This document shows, one piece after another, positions 16,551 to 24,725 of a DNA stretch of 55,357 bases. The stretch is from an uncultured Prevotella sp. (lineage in GTDB: Bacteria > Bacteroidota > Bacteroidia > Bacteroidales > Bacteroidaceae), in the NCBI GenBank assembly GCA_900543585.1, contig UQRP01000015.1, positions 1-55,357 of the forward strand. The letters are read 5' to 3'. The first letter of the stretch is position 1; the number at the start of each line of letters is the position of its first letter. Under the pieces are notes generated by a model. It made no database searches, was not told the DNA's origin, and was given only the letters and a program-made list of their open reading frames with translations. The position numbers were made by a program, and so were the translations under genes.

Positions 16551-17663
16551 ATGGATAAGCCATTAAGAATTATCGTCAGCGGAGGTGGCACTGGAGGCCA
16601 CATATTTCCAGCCATCAGCATCGCCAATGCCATCAAGGCTAAACGCCCTGACGCACAAATTTTATTTGTAGGAGCTATCGGCAGAATGGAAATGCAGCGA
16701 GTGCCACAGGCTGGCTACGAGATAAAAGGTCTGCCCGTAAGAGGTCTCGTCAGACCTATCTATTCGCTGAAGAATATTGGCGTCGCCATCGACTTCCTGC
16801 GCAGCAAAGTAATGGCTAAGCGTATTATCCGTAAGTTCAAGCCCATGGCTGCCGTCGGCGTCGGCGGATACGCCAGTGCCGCAGCCCTTGATGCAGCCCA
16901 CAGCATGGGTATCCCCTGTCTGATTCAGGAACAGAACTCCTACGCCGGTAAGACCAACAAGATGCTAGCCACAAAGGTGCAGAAGATATGCGTCGCCTAC
17001 GAAGGTATGGAGCGTTTCTTCCCGAAAGAGAAGATCATCATGACCGGTAACCCCGTCAGACAAAATGTCGTCAACGACAATATCTCCAAGGAAGAGGCAC
17101 GGAAGAAATTCGGTCTCGACCCCAACAAGAAAACCATACTGCTCGTTGGAGGCAGCCTCGGAGCCCGTACCATCAACGAGAGCATGAAACAGCACCTTGA
17201 TGTAGTCAGAGACAGCGATGTGCAGTTTATCTGGCAGACAGGTAAGTACTATAACGAAGAGATGAACAAAGCCGTAAAGGACTTCGGCGAGATTCCCAAC
17301 CTCAAGGTCCTCGACTTTATCACCGATATGGGTGCTGCCTACAACGCTGCTGACCTCGTGATCAGTCGTGCCGGTGCAAGCTCCATCAGTGAGTTCTGCC
17401 TCATCGGGAAACCCGTCATCCTCGTCCCCAGTCCTAACGTGGCTGAAGACCATCAGACGAAGAACGCCATGGCACTGGTCAACAAGGATGCGGCCATCTA
17501 CGTCAAAGACGCCGAAGCTGCTGACGTGCTGCTGAAACGGGCCTTGGAGACCGTTCACAATGATGAGAAACTGAAATCCCTCAGCGAGAACGTCAAGAAA
17601 CTCGGACTCGCCAACTCCGCCGATGTCATCGCCGACGAAGTGCTGAAGCTTATCAAAGCATAA
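16551..17663 (+). CDS. murG: UDP-GlcNAc:lipid I N-acetylglucosaminyltransferase (MurG)
   Basis: A 370-residue GT28 enzyme at the inner membrane that converts lipid I to lipid II. The N-terminal glycine-rich loop SGGGTGGHIFPA, GVGGYASAAALDAA and QEQNSYAGKTNK mark the acceptor half. LLVGGSLGARTINE, VISRAGASSISEF and PSPNVAEDHQTKNA mark the UDP-GlcNAc-binding half. The length is normal. A candidate promoter lies directly upstream, and murC follows after 65 bp. Confidence 0.96.
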   Translation: MDKPLRIIVSGGGTGGHIFPAISIANAIKAKRPDAQILFVGAIGRMEMQRVPQAGYEIKGLPVRGLVRPIYSLKNIGVAIDFLRSKVMAKRIIRKFKPMAAVGVGGYASAAALDAAHSMGIPCLIQEQNSYAGKTNKMLATKVQKICVAYEGMERFFPKEKIIMTGNPVRQNVVNDNISKEEARKKFGLDPNKKTILLVGGSLGARTINESMKQHLDVVRDSDVQFIWQTGKYYNEEMNKAVKDFGEIPNLKVLDFITDMGAAYNAADLVISRAGASSISEFCLIGKPVILVPSPNVAEDHQTKNAMALVNKDAAIYVKDAEAADVLLKRALETVHNDEKLKSLSENVKKLGLANSADVIADEVLKLIKA

Positions 17664-17728
17664 GCGACGGCTCTACCCCCACACCCCATATTCTCTACTC
17701 CTATTACCACCCCGACAAAAGACAAGAC

Positions 17729-19117
17729 ATGGAACTGAAAGACATTAAGGCTGTTTACTTCATCGGAGCCGGTGGCATTGGAATGAGTGCCATCGCACGT
17801 TATTTCATTCACCGCGGTATTGTTGTAGCCGGTTATGACAAGACACCCTCTACACTTACCAAACAGTTGGAGAAAGAAGGTATGCTCATCCACTACGATG
17901 AGAACATCGACGAGATACCCCACGCGTGCCGTGACAAGGCGTCATGCCTCGTTGTCTACACACCGGCTATCCCCGAAGCGCACAAGGAACTGACATGGTT
18001 CCGCAACAACGGCTTTGAAGTACAGAAAAGAGCCCAGGTGTTGGGAATTCTCACACGCACCCACAAAGGTCTCTGCGTGGCTGGCACCCACGGCAAGACA
18101 ACGACATCGACAATGTGCGCTCATATCATGCACCAGAGTCATGTCGACTGCAACGCTTTCTTAGGTGGAATTTCAAAGAATTACGGCACCAACTATATTC
18201 TCTCTGACAGCGATTACGTTGTCATCGAGGCCGATGAGTTCGACCGCTCCTTCCATTGGCTCAGACCTTGGATGACGGTTATCACAGCCACAGACCCGGA
18301 CCATCTCGACATCTATGGCACAAAGGAAGCCTATCTTGAGAGCTTCCGCCACTACACCGAGCTGATTAAAGAGGGTGGCGCACTGATTATCCACACCGGC
18401 CTGGAGATGAAGCCAAACGTGCAGGAAGGTGTCAGAACTTACACCTACAGCCGTGACGAGGGCGACTTCCATGCCGATAACATCAAGATAGAGAATGGTG
18501 AAATCACCTTCGACTTCATCTCTCCCATCGAGAACATCAAGGGCGTAGAGCTCGGACAGCCCGTTCCTATCAATATCGAGAACGGTGTCGCTGCCATGGC
18601 CTTGGCACAGCTCAACGGCTGCACAGCTGATGAAATCAAATACGGCATGAAGACCTATCACGGTGTGGAGCGCCGTTTCGATTTCAAGATTCGTAACGAC
18701 CGCCATGTCCTGCTCTCCGACTACGGACATCATCCTAAGGAGATCCTCCAGAGTGCGAAGAGTCTCCACGAACTTTATCCCGGCAGGAAGATAACAGCTA
18801 TCTTCCAGCCGCACCTCTATACACGCACACGCGACTTCTACAAAGATTTCGCCGAAGCGCTCAGCCACTTCGATGAGGTCATCCTCACCGAGATATATCC
18901 TGCAAGAGAACAGCCTATTCCGGGCGTGACATCGCAGATTATCTACGACAACATCAAGCCTGGTGTGGAGAAGAGCATCATCAAGAAGGCCGATGTCCTC
19001 GACCTTGTCAAAAGTCGCGACTTCGACGTCCTCGTCACCCTTGGTGCAGGAGACCTCGACAACATGGTGCCGCAGATACAGAAGATAATAGAGGAGAAAG
19101 AAAAGAAAGAGAAATAA
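17729..19117 (+). CDS. murC: UDP-N-acetylmuramate--L-alanine ligase (MurC)
   Basis: A 462-residue Mur ligase that adds the first L-alanine to UDP-MurNAc. It begins VYFIGAGGIGMSAIARYF, has the P-loop AGTHGKTTTSTMCAHI near residue 117, then EADEFDRSFHWLRP, TDPDHLDIYG, GVERRFDFK, LLSDYGHHPKEI and FQPHLYTRTRDF. All these are family signatures. Its product is the substrate of MurD encoded upstream. It is separated from ftsQ by 33 bp. Confidence 0.96.
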   Translation: MELKDIKAVYFIGAGGIGMSAIARYFIHRGIVVAGYDKTPSTLTKQLEKEGMLIHYDENIDEIPHACRDKASCLVVYTPAIPEAHKELTWFRNNGFEVQKRAQVLGILTRTHKGLCVAGTHGKTTTSTMCAHIMHQSHVDCNAFLGGISKNYGTNYILSDSDYVVIEADEFDRSFHWLRPWMTVITATDPDHLDIYGTKEAYLESFRHYTELIKEGGALIIHTGLEMKPNVQEGVRTYTYSRDEGDFHADNIKIENGEITFDFISPIENIKGVELGQPVPINIENGVAAMALAQLNGCTADEIKYGMKTYHGVERRFDFKIRNDRHVLLSDYGHHPKEILQSAKSLHELYPGRKITAIFQPHLYTRTRDFYKDFAEALSHFDEVILTEIYPAREQPIPGVTSQIIYDNIKPGVEKSIIKKADVLDLVKSRDFDVLVTLGAGDLDNMVPQIQKIIEEKEKKEK

Positions 19118-19150
19118 CAACGGCATAGAGAGAAGATTCCGTTATAAAGT

Positions 19151-19948
19151 ATGATCAACTGGAAAAAGATATTACTTGTAACATGCGATGTCATCTTAGG
19201 CGGATACATCGTGGTGGCGATGTCGGCCTTCAATGAGCCCGACAACGGGAAGCATGTATGTACACAGGTCAACATCCATATCCAGGATGAAGCTACCAAC
19301 GGATTCATCTCTGCCCCTGAGATAAAGGCGAGGCTGCAGCACAGCGGCCTCTACCCTATCAACAAGCCACTGGCAAAAATCAACACCCGGAGCATTGAGG
19401 ACCAGTTGAAACAAAGCCCGTTCATCAAAAACGCAGAATGCTACAAGACAGAGGACGGACATGTGTGGATAGAGCTCACGCAACGCATGCCCTCTCTGCA
19501 TATCATGGCTGCCAACGGCGAGGACTACTACCTCGACGACAACCATCGCATCATGCCCAACTCCCACTACACCAGCAATCTCATCATTGCTACAGGCAAC
19601 ATCGACCAGTGGTTTGCAAAAAACTACATCTCCTACCTTGCCGACGCTATCAACGCCAATGACTTCTGGCGAAATCAAGTCGTGCAAATCAATGTGTTGC
19701 CCGACAAAGGGGTGGAACTCGTTCCAAGGGTCGGCAATCACATTATATATATAGGACAGCTACCCGAGACGAAATATATAGCCGACAGAAAGAAACTTGT
19801 CACAGACTATGCCAACATCAAGATGGACAGGCTGGAGAAGTTTTACAGATATGGTCTCTCACAGGCTGGATGGAACAAGTACTCGTATATTAATGTCGAA
19901 TTCGACAACCAGATAATTTGCAAGAAACGAACAACGAACAATCAGTAA
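19151..19948 (+). CDS. ftsQ: Cell division protein FtsQ
   Basis: A 265-residue bitopic protein with a short cytoplasmic N-terminus, one membrane segment (ILLVTCDVILGGYIVVAMSAF) and a periplasmic region. The part INKPLAKINTRSIEDQLKQS followed by FIKNAECYKTEDGHVWIELT resembles a POTRA-type fold, and ITLTQRMPSL-like sequence (IELTQRMPSLHI) matches FtsQ/DivIB. It links early and late divisome proteins. Sequence conservation is low across phyla, but position between murC and ftsA is diagnostic. Confidence 0.88.
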   Translation: MINWKKILLVTCDVILGGYIVVAMSAFNEPDNGKHVCTQVNIHIQDEATNGFISAPEIKARLQHSGLYPINKPLAKINTRSIEDQLKQSPFIKNAECYKTEDGHVWIELTQRMPSLHIMAANGEDYYLDDNHRIMPNSHYTSNLIIATGNIDQWFAKNYISYLADAINANDFWRNQVVQINVLPDKGVELVPRVGNHIIYIGQLPETKYIADRKKLVTDYANIKMDRLEKFYRYGLSQAGWNKYSYINVEFDNQIICKKRTTNNQ

Positions 19949-19953
19949 TCCCA

Positions 19954-21384
19954 ATGGCAGAATTTACAGTAGCAATTGAATTAGGCTCTTCTAAGATAAC
20001 CGGCATTGCGGGAAGAAAAAACAAAGATGGCAGTATCAGCATCCTCGCTCTGGCACAGGAGGATGCAACAGCATGCATCAGGAAGGGTGTGGTCTACAAT
20101 ATAGAGAAGACTGTACAAGCCCTGTCCAATATCATAAAGAAACTGGAGACGACACTCAAGACGCGTATCGCTCACGTCTATGTCGGTGTTGGCGGTCAGT
20201 CTATCCAAAGCGTCAGAAACACCAACGTCAAGACGCTCCCCAACGATGGAGAGGTCACCCTTGAGATGATCAACGAGCTCATGGACGCCAACCGCAGCAT
20301 GCAGTATCCCGACAAGCAGATCCTCGACGCTATCACACAGGAATACAAGGTTGACAACCAGTACACCAACGACCCGGTAGGCATACAGTGCAAGCGCATC
20401 GAGGGCAACTTCCTCAACATCCTACAGAAGCGCAACTACTTCATGCGACTGAAGAAATGCTTCGACCAGGCCAACATCACAGTCCTCGACATGTTCCTCT
20501 CGCCACTCGTCATGGCCGACAGCGTGCTGTCTGATGCTGAGAAACGTGGCGGATGCGTCCTCGTCGACTTGGGAGCCGACACCACGACCGTCTGTGTCTA
20601 CTATAAGAACATTGTCAGACACTTAGCCGTCATACCATTGGGCAGCAACAATATCACCAAGGATATAGCCTCTTTGCAGATGGAGGAGAAGGATGCCGAG
20701 AAGATGAAAATCAAATACGGCAGCGCCTACACCGACATCAACGACATAGAGAAAGACCGCACCTATCCTATCGACGACGAGCGCACCATAGAGATGCCAA
20801 AGTTTGTGGAAATCGTTGCCGACAGAGAAAGGGAGATTATTGAGAACGTATGGAACCAGGTTCCCGAAGAGTTCACCAACAAGCTCCTCGGCGGCTTCGT
20901 TCTCACCGGCGGTGGCTGCAACATGCGCAATATCGAGCGCGCCTTCCGCACCTATACCGACATCGACAAGATCAGGGTGGCCAAGTTCGTCAACGAACCC
21001 ATAAAGAGCAGTAATGCCATTGTCAACGCCAAAGACGGACGCATGTGCACTGTTTTAGGCATTCTTGCCAAGGGCGACCAAAACTGCGCTGGCAATGACA
21101 TCATGGGCGACCTCTTCGACAACATCGACGAGGACAACGCTCACCAGAATGGTAACAAGCCCGCCAACAACGGCCGCGTCCTCGACCAGGCTGAGACAGA
21201 GAGAATCAAGCAGGAAGAACTGAAGAAGAAGCAGGAGGAAGAAGAACGGAAACGCCAGCAAGAAGAGGAAGAGGCAAGAAGAATCGAGGAGGAGCGAAAG
21301 AGAAACTCCAAGAAGCATAAATATGCCACTGCCATCAAGTCGTTCTTCAAGAAGATCGTTGCCGATGAGGAGGACGAGAAGTAA
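19954..21384 (+). CDS. ftsA: Cell division protein FtsA
   Basis: A 476-residue actin-like ATPase that tethers FtsZ to the membrane. The phosphate-1 motif is VAIELGSSKITGIAG, the phosphate-2 motif is GCVLVDLGADTTTVCVY and the adenosine motif is GFVLTGGGCNMRNIE. After the actin core comes a Lys/Glu/Gln-rich predicted coiled coil of about 45 residues (around EELKKKQEEEERKRQQEEEE), then a basic-amphipathic tail (YATAIKSFFKKIVAD) that probably is the membrane-targeting helix. The start at 19954 is preferred to a TTG at 19918 that would overlap ftsQ. Confidence 0.94.
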   Translation: MAEFTVAIELGSSKITGIAGRKNKDGSISILALAQEDATACIRKGVVYNIEKTVQALSNIIKKLETTLKTRIAHVYVGVGGQSIQSVRNTNVKTLPNDGEVTLEMINELMDANRSMQYPDKQILDAITQEYKVDNQYTNDPVGIQCKRIEGNFLNILQKRNYFMRLKKCFDQANITVLDMFLSPLVMADSVLSDAEKRGGCVLVDLGADTTTVCVYYKNIVRHLAVIPLGSNNITKDIASLQMEEKDAEKMKIKYGSAYTDINDIEKDRTYPIDDERTIEMPKFVEIVADREREIIENVWNQVPEEFTNKLLGGFVLTGGGCNMRNIERAFRTYTDIDKIRVAKFVNEPIKSSNAIVNAKDGRMCTVLGILAKGDQNCAGNDIMGDLFDNIDEDNAHQNGNKPANNGRVLDQAETERIKQEELKKKQEEEERKRQQEEEEARRIEEERKRNSKKHKYATAIKSFFKKIVADEEDEK

Positions 21385-21437
21385 GACGCTTCCGATAATC
21401 CCTGTGAGAAAATAAAAAAGTAATTATTGATTGCATT

Positions 21438-22772
21438 ATGCCAGACAACAATACAGATAGCCAAAAGCCTACAATATTAGACTTTGGACAACAGCCCGAT
21501 AAAGAGAACACCATCATCAAGGTCATTGGTGTTGGCGGTGGTGGCGGCAATGCCGTCAACCACATGTATCGCGAAGGCATCCACGATGTCTCCTTCGTCT
21601 TGTGTAACACCGATGCCCAGGCCCTCAACGACTCTCCCGTCCCCGTCCACGTACAGCTCGGTAAAGAGGGATTAGGTGCCGGCAACAAGCCTGAGCGCGC
21701 GCGCCAGGCGGCCATGGACAGCATCGAAGACATCAAGCACATGCTTGACGACGGCACGAAGATGGCCTTTATCACTGCCGGTATGGGCGGCGGTACCGGT
21801 ACCGGTGCAGCTCCTGTCATCGCCCAGGTGAGTAAGGACATGGGCATACTGACCGTCGGAATTGTCACCATACCTTTTAAGTTCGAAGGCGCAAAGAAGA
21901 TTGACCAGGCCCTTGACGGCGTTGAGGAGATGGCCAAGCATGTCGATGCCCTCCTCGTCATCAACAACGAGCGTCTGAGGCAGGTCTTCCCCGACCTCAC
22001 ACTGATTGATGCCTTCGGAAAAGCCGACGATACCCTGAGCGTGGCTGCCAAGAGCATAGCAGAGATCATCACTATCCACGGACTCATCAACCTCGACTTC
22101 AACGACGTCAAGACAATTCTCAAAGACGGAGGTGTCGCTATCATGAGTACCGGCTACGGCGAGGGTGAAGGCCGTGTGGGCAACGCCATCAAGGACGCCC
22201 TCAACTCCCCGCTGCTCAACGACAACGACGTCTTCAAGTCGAAGAAGATCCTGCTCTCCATCGCTTTCTCCAACGAGAAGAAGGACAACCATGGTCTGAT
22301 GATGGAGGAGATGAGCGACGTCGATGACTTCATGGCAAAGTTTGGTGAGAACTTCGAGTACAAATGGGGTGTTGCCGTAGACCCGGACCTTGGCAATAAG
22401 GTGAAGGTCACCATTCTTGCCACAGGATTTGGTGTTGAAGATGTGGAGCCTAAAGAGCGCCACGCACGCCGTTCCCTCGACGAGGCCAAACAGAAGGAGA
22501 AAGAAGAGGAGATGGAGATTGCACGAGTGCAGCGCCGTGGACGATACTATGGCGACAACTCCACAACCATCAACCACAGACCAAATATCTTTATCTTCAG
22601 TCCCGAGGACCTTGACAACGAAGATGTCATCCTCGCCGTGGAGAATACGCCGACTTACAAGCGCACCAAGTCCAACCTCGAAGACATCCGCAAACAGGCT
22701 GCCGGGAACAAGGAAGAAGCTCCTAAGGACGAGAAGCAGGAGGAGACACCGGGATTGATAAGTTTCGCATAA
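21438..22772 (+). CDS. ftsZ: Cell division protein FtsZ
   Basis: A 444-residue tubulin homologue that forms the Z-ring. It has VIGVGGGGGNAVNHM, NTDAQAL and the tubulin GTPase signature GGGTGTG at residues 117-123, then VTIPFKFEGAKK, NNERLRQVFPD and the synergy-loop region NLDFNDVKTI. A variable linker of about 90 residues follows, rich in Glu, Lys and Arg, and the C-terminus ends TPGLISFA, likely the FtsA-binding peptide. It closes the division part of the cluster and is followed by a YqeY-like gene after 35 bp. Confidence 0.97.
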   Translation: MPDNNTDSQKPTILDFGQQPDKENTIIKVIGVGGGGGNAVNHMYREGIHDVSFVLCNTDAQALNDSPVPVHVQLGKEGLGAGNKPERARQAAMDSIEDIKHMLDDGTKMAFITAGMGGGTGTGAAPVIAQVSKDMGILTVGIVTIPFKFEGAKKIDQALDGVEEMAKHVDALLVINNERLRQVFPDLTLIDAFGKADDTLSVAAKSIAEIITIHGLINLDFNDVKTILKDGGVAIMSTGYGEGEGRVGNAIKDALNSPLLNDNDVFKSKKILLSIAFSNEKKDNHGLMMEEMSDVDDFMAKFGENFEYKWGVAVDPDLGNKVKVTILATGFGVEDVEPKERHARRSLDEAKQKEKEEEMEIARVQRRGRYYGDNSTTINHRPNIFIFSPEDLDNEDVILAVENTPTYKRTKSNLEDIRKQAAGNKEEAPKDEKQEETPGLISFA

Positions 22773-22807
22773 TGCGGAAACGATAAATTCGCAAAAGATA
22801 GTATATC

Positions 22808-23260
22808 ATGGAATCATTATTTGAACAAGTTAGCAAAGGCATCCGCGAAGCCATGAAGGCTCGTGACAAAGTTCGCCTTGAGGCACTGCGCAATGTCAAG
22901 AAAGTATTCCTTGAGGCGAAGACAGCCCCTGGGGCAAACGACACGTTGGAAGACGATAAGGCCATGAAAATCCTCCAAAAGCTCGTCAAGCAGGGTGAGG
23001 AGAGTGCTGACATCTACACCAAAGCCAACCGCCCCGAGCTCGCTGAGGGCGAGATGGCACAGGTCAACGTCTATAAAGAGTTCCTGCCCAAACCACTCAC
23101 AGAAGCTGAGATAGAAGCACAGGTGAAGGACATCATCGCACAGACTGGTGCTTCTTCCATCAAAGAGATGGGCAAGGTGATGGGGATTGCCTCCAAGCAG
23201 ATGGCAGGCAAGGCTGACGGTAAAGTCATCTCCACCATCGTTCGCAAGTTTCTCGCATAA
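22808..23260 (+). CDS. GatB/YqeY domain protein
   Basis: A 150-residue protein of the YqeY family, related to the tail domain of the GatB amidotransferase subunit. Features are EQVSKGIREAMKARDKVRLEALR at the N-terminus, KQGEESADIYTKANRPELAE in the middle and the C-terminal GKVMGIASKQMAGKADGKVIS. Its molecular role is unclear; stand-alone YqeY proteins may bind tRNA. It is the last gene of the long plus-strand run and is followed by a strong hairpin. Confidence 0.9.
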   Translation: MESLFEQVSKGIREAMKARDKVRLEALRNVKKVFLEAKTAPGANDTLEDDKAMKILQKLVKQGEESADIYTKANRPELAEGEMAQVNVYKEFLPKPLTEAEIEAQVKDIIAQTGASSIKEMGKVMGIASKQMAGKADGKVISTIVRKFLA

Positions 23261-23285
23261 AGAAATCAACACTAACAGAAATTCG

Positions 23286-23320
23286 GAAGCCCGGAAGTTC
23301 TTTCTGAACCTCCGGGCTTC
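23286..23320. terminator. Bidirectional hairpin between the dcw run and recO
   Basis: GAAGCCCGGA (23286-23295) pairs with TCCGGGCTTC (23311-23320). After one mismatch, GTTC pairs with GAAC around a TTTCT loop. It lies between two convergent genes and has no strong U-tract, as is common for Bacteroidota terminators. Confidence 0.75.
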
Positions 23321-23341
23321 TGTGTAAACAGAATTCAAGCC

Positions 23342-24064
23342 TTAGAACAACTCCCGAAGTACCTCCAGAGACCTTAGCTCAGGGAAACCAGGCACATGAA
23401 GACGATAGTATTTAAGAATCACCGTTGTACAGATATTCCGCTCATCATGGCTCATACGGAAGAGCCGCATGTTGTCGAAGTTCATACGCATCAGCAGCCG
23501 CAACCGTGCTGCCTCCGCCGGTGAGAGATAATCAGGATGCAACGGACATTGCAGCGTGAAGGAGCCTTCACGCAAGTCGAACCACGAACCTTCATGCCAA
23601 TCCTCCAAATTCGGATAGAAACCCACAAAAAGGGTAACATGAATCATAAAGACAAGATGAAAGTTGGCAAAGTTGCTGTCGGCACTGTCCAACCAAGCCA
23701 AAGAAGACTCCACAAACGCCTCCAGCGGCTGATTGTCGTGCTCGCCTCGCGTGGCAAAGGTCAGGAACTCCGCAATAAAGAGGCAGATGGAGAGCTTGAA
23801 TGGATCGAAAGGTATAGAGGTGAAAGGACGCGCAATGCGAATGTCCCGCAGACGCTGCAGCTCCATCGTTGGACGTTCATCATAGATGATATCAAGAATC
23901 GTCAAGGGTTGGAAGAGCTGCTTTTTCATCTTTCCACGGTTGCTTTTTGACAGATTGCACACAAAGGACACCCTCCCCCTGACCTGGGTAAGCATGTCTA
24001 CTATCATGCGCGACTCACCGTACTTCACGGTGCGCAACACTATCGCTCTCGTCTTAATATCCAT
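23342..24064 (-). CDS. recO: DNA repair protein RecO
   Basis: A 240-residue recombination mediator that helps load RecA through the RecFOR pathway. The N-terminal OB-fold begins MDIKTRAIVLRTVKYGESRMIVDMLT, followed by GRVSFVCNLSKSNRGKMKK; the remainder is helical as in Bacteroidota RecO, without an obvious zinc-finger cysteine cluster. The start at 24064 is chosen because the promoter box lies at 24082-24075; a reading from 24097 would include the promoter. It is convergent with the YqeY gene and divergent from tRNA-Glu. Confidence 0.9.
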   Translation of the reverse strand: MDIKTRAIVLRTVKYGESRMIVDMLTQVRGRVSFVCNLSKSNRGKMKKQLFQPLTILDIIYDERPTMELQRLRDIRIARPFTSIPFDPFKLSICLFIAEFLTFATRGEHDNQPLEAFVESSLAWLDSADSNFANFHLVFMIHVTLFVGFYPNLEDWHEGSWFDLREGSFTLQCPLHPDYLSPAEAARLRLLMRMNFDNMRLFRMSHDERNICTTVILKYYRLHVPGFPELRSLEVLRELF

Positions 24065-24074
24065 AATAATACCA

Positions 24075-24105
24075 CAAAGATATGAAAAATCAAGCATTTA
24101 GCAAA
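24075..24105 (-). promoter_or_regulatory. recO promoter (TTTG-N19-TATCTTTG)
   Basis: On the minus strand TTTG (24105-24102) and TATCTTTG (24082-24075) are separated by 19 bp, an excellent Bacteroidota -33/-7 pair. The start codon is 10 nt downstream. Confidence 0.75.
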
Positions 24106-24122
24106 AAATTAGGCGATAAAAT

Positions 24123-24153
24123 TTTGCCATAAGATGAAAAAGCCGTAACTTTG
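24123..24153 (+). promoter_or_regulatory. tRNA-Glu/rpsT promoter (TTTG-N19-TAACTTTG)
   Basis: TTTG (24123-24126) and TAACTTTG (24146-24153) are separated by 19 bp. The tRNA 5' end is 21 nt downstream. It is divergent from the recO promoter, whose -33 box ends 18 bp away. Confidence 0.8.
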
Positions 24154-24174
24154 CACCCGCTTATCAAAAGCGAT

Positions 24175-24249
24175 GGTCCATTCGTCTATCGGTTAGGACG
24201 AGAGATTTTCATTCTCTAAAGAGCAGTTCGACTCTGCTATGGACTACCA
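24175..24249 (+). tRNA. tRNA-Glu (anticodon TTC)
   Basis: The 75-nt sequence folds as a cloverleaf: acceptor arm GGTCCAT pairs with ATGGACT (with a terminal G-U), the D arm contains GGTTAGGAC, the anticodon loop reads ATTTTCATT with anticodon TTC, and the T arm contains GAGCAGTTCGACTCTGC. Discriminator A and CCA are encoded (CCA at 24247-24249). It is probably cotranscribed with rpsT 51 bp downstream. Confidence 0.95.
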
Positions 24250-24299
24250 CCAGCACATTAGTGCTAACCAAACAGAAAAATAAAAGATAAAATATAAAG

Positions 24300-24554
24300 A
24301 TGGCAAATCACAAATCGTCAATCAAGAGAATTCGTCAGACGAAAGTCCGCACACTTCACAACAAATACTATGCGAAGACTATGCGTAATGCTGTTCGCAA
24401 ACTTCGCGCTACCACAGACAAGGACGAGGCTGTAAAGCTTTATCCCACTGTCCAGAAGATGCTTGACAAGCTCGCTAAGACCAACATCATCCACAAGAAC
24501 AAGGCTGCCAACCTTAAGTCCAGTCTTGCTCTCCATGTCAACAAGCTCGGCTAA
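24300..24554 (+). CDS. rpsT: 30S ribosomal protein S20
   Basis: An 84-residue basic protein that begins MANHKSSIKRIRQTKVRTLHN, the typical S20 start, and ends with helical NKAANLKSSLALHVNKL. It binds 16S rRNA early in 30S assembly. It follows tRNA-Glu with no separate promoter visible and ends at a strong intrinsic terminator, so the tRNA and rpsT probably form one transcription unit. Confidence 0.97.
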   Translation: MANHKSSIKRIRQTKVRTLHNKYYAKTMRNAVRKLRATTDKDEAVKLYPTVQKMLDKLAKTNIIHKNKAANLKSSLALHVNKLG

Positions 24555-24584
24555 GCGACTTCTCTGACCGATGAAGAAGACATT

Positions 24585-24614
24585 GCCGTTTCCTATTCAG
24601 GAGACGGCTTTTTT
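24585..24614 (+). terminator. Intrinsic terminator after rpsT
   Basis: GCCGTTTCC (24585-24593) pairs with GGAGACGGC (24600-24608), with one G-U pair and a TATTCA loop. Six T residues follow directly. Confidence 0.9.
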
Positions 24615-24693
24615 ATTGTCTTCCTATTGCTTTTTATCATCTTTTAATCGCCATTTTGTCCTCTTTTCTTTTCCTCATTACCACGTTTTTTCG

Positions 24694-24701
24694 TACCTTT
24701 G
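24694..24701 (+). promoter_or_regulatory. gyrB promoter, -7 element
   Basis: TACCTTTG matches TAnnTTTG and lies 24 bp before the gyrB ATG at 24726. It excludes the in-frame TTG at 24699, which lies inside the box, as a start. Confidence 0.65.
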
Positions 24702-24725
24702 CATGGTAATAACAAGCTTATAGAA

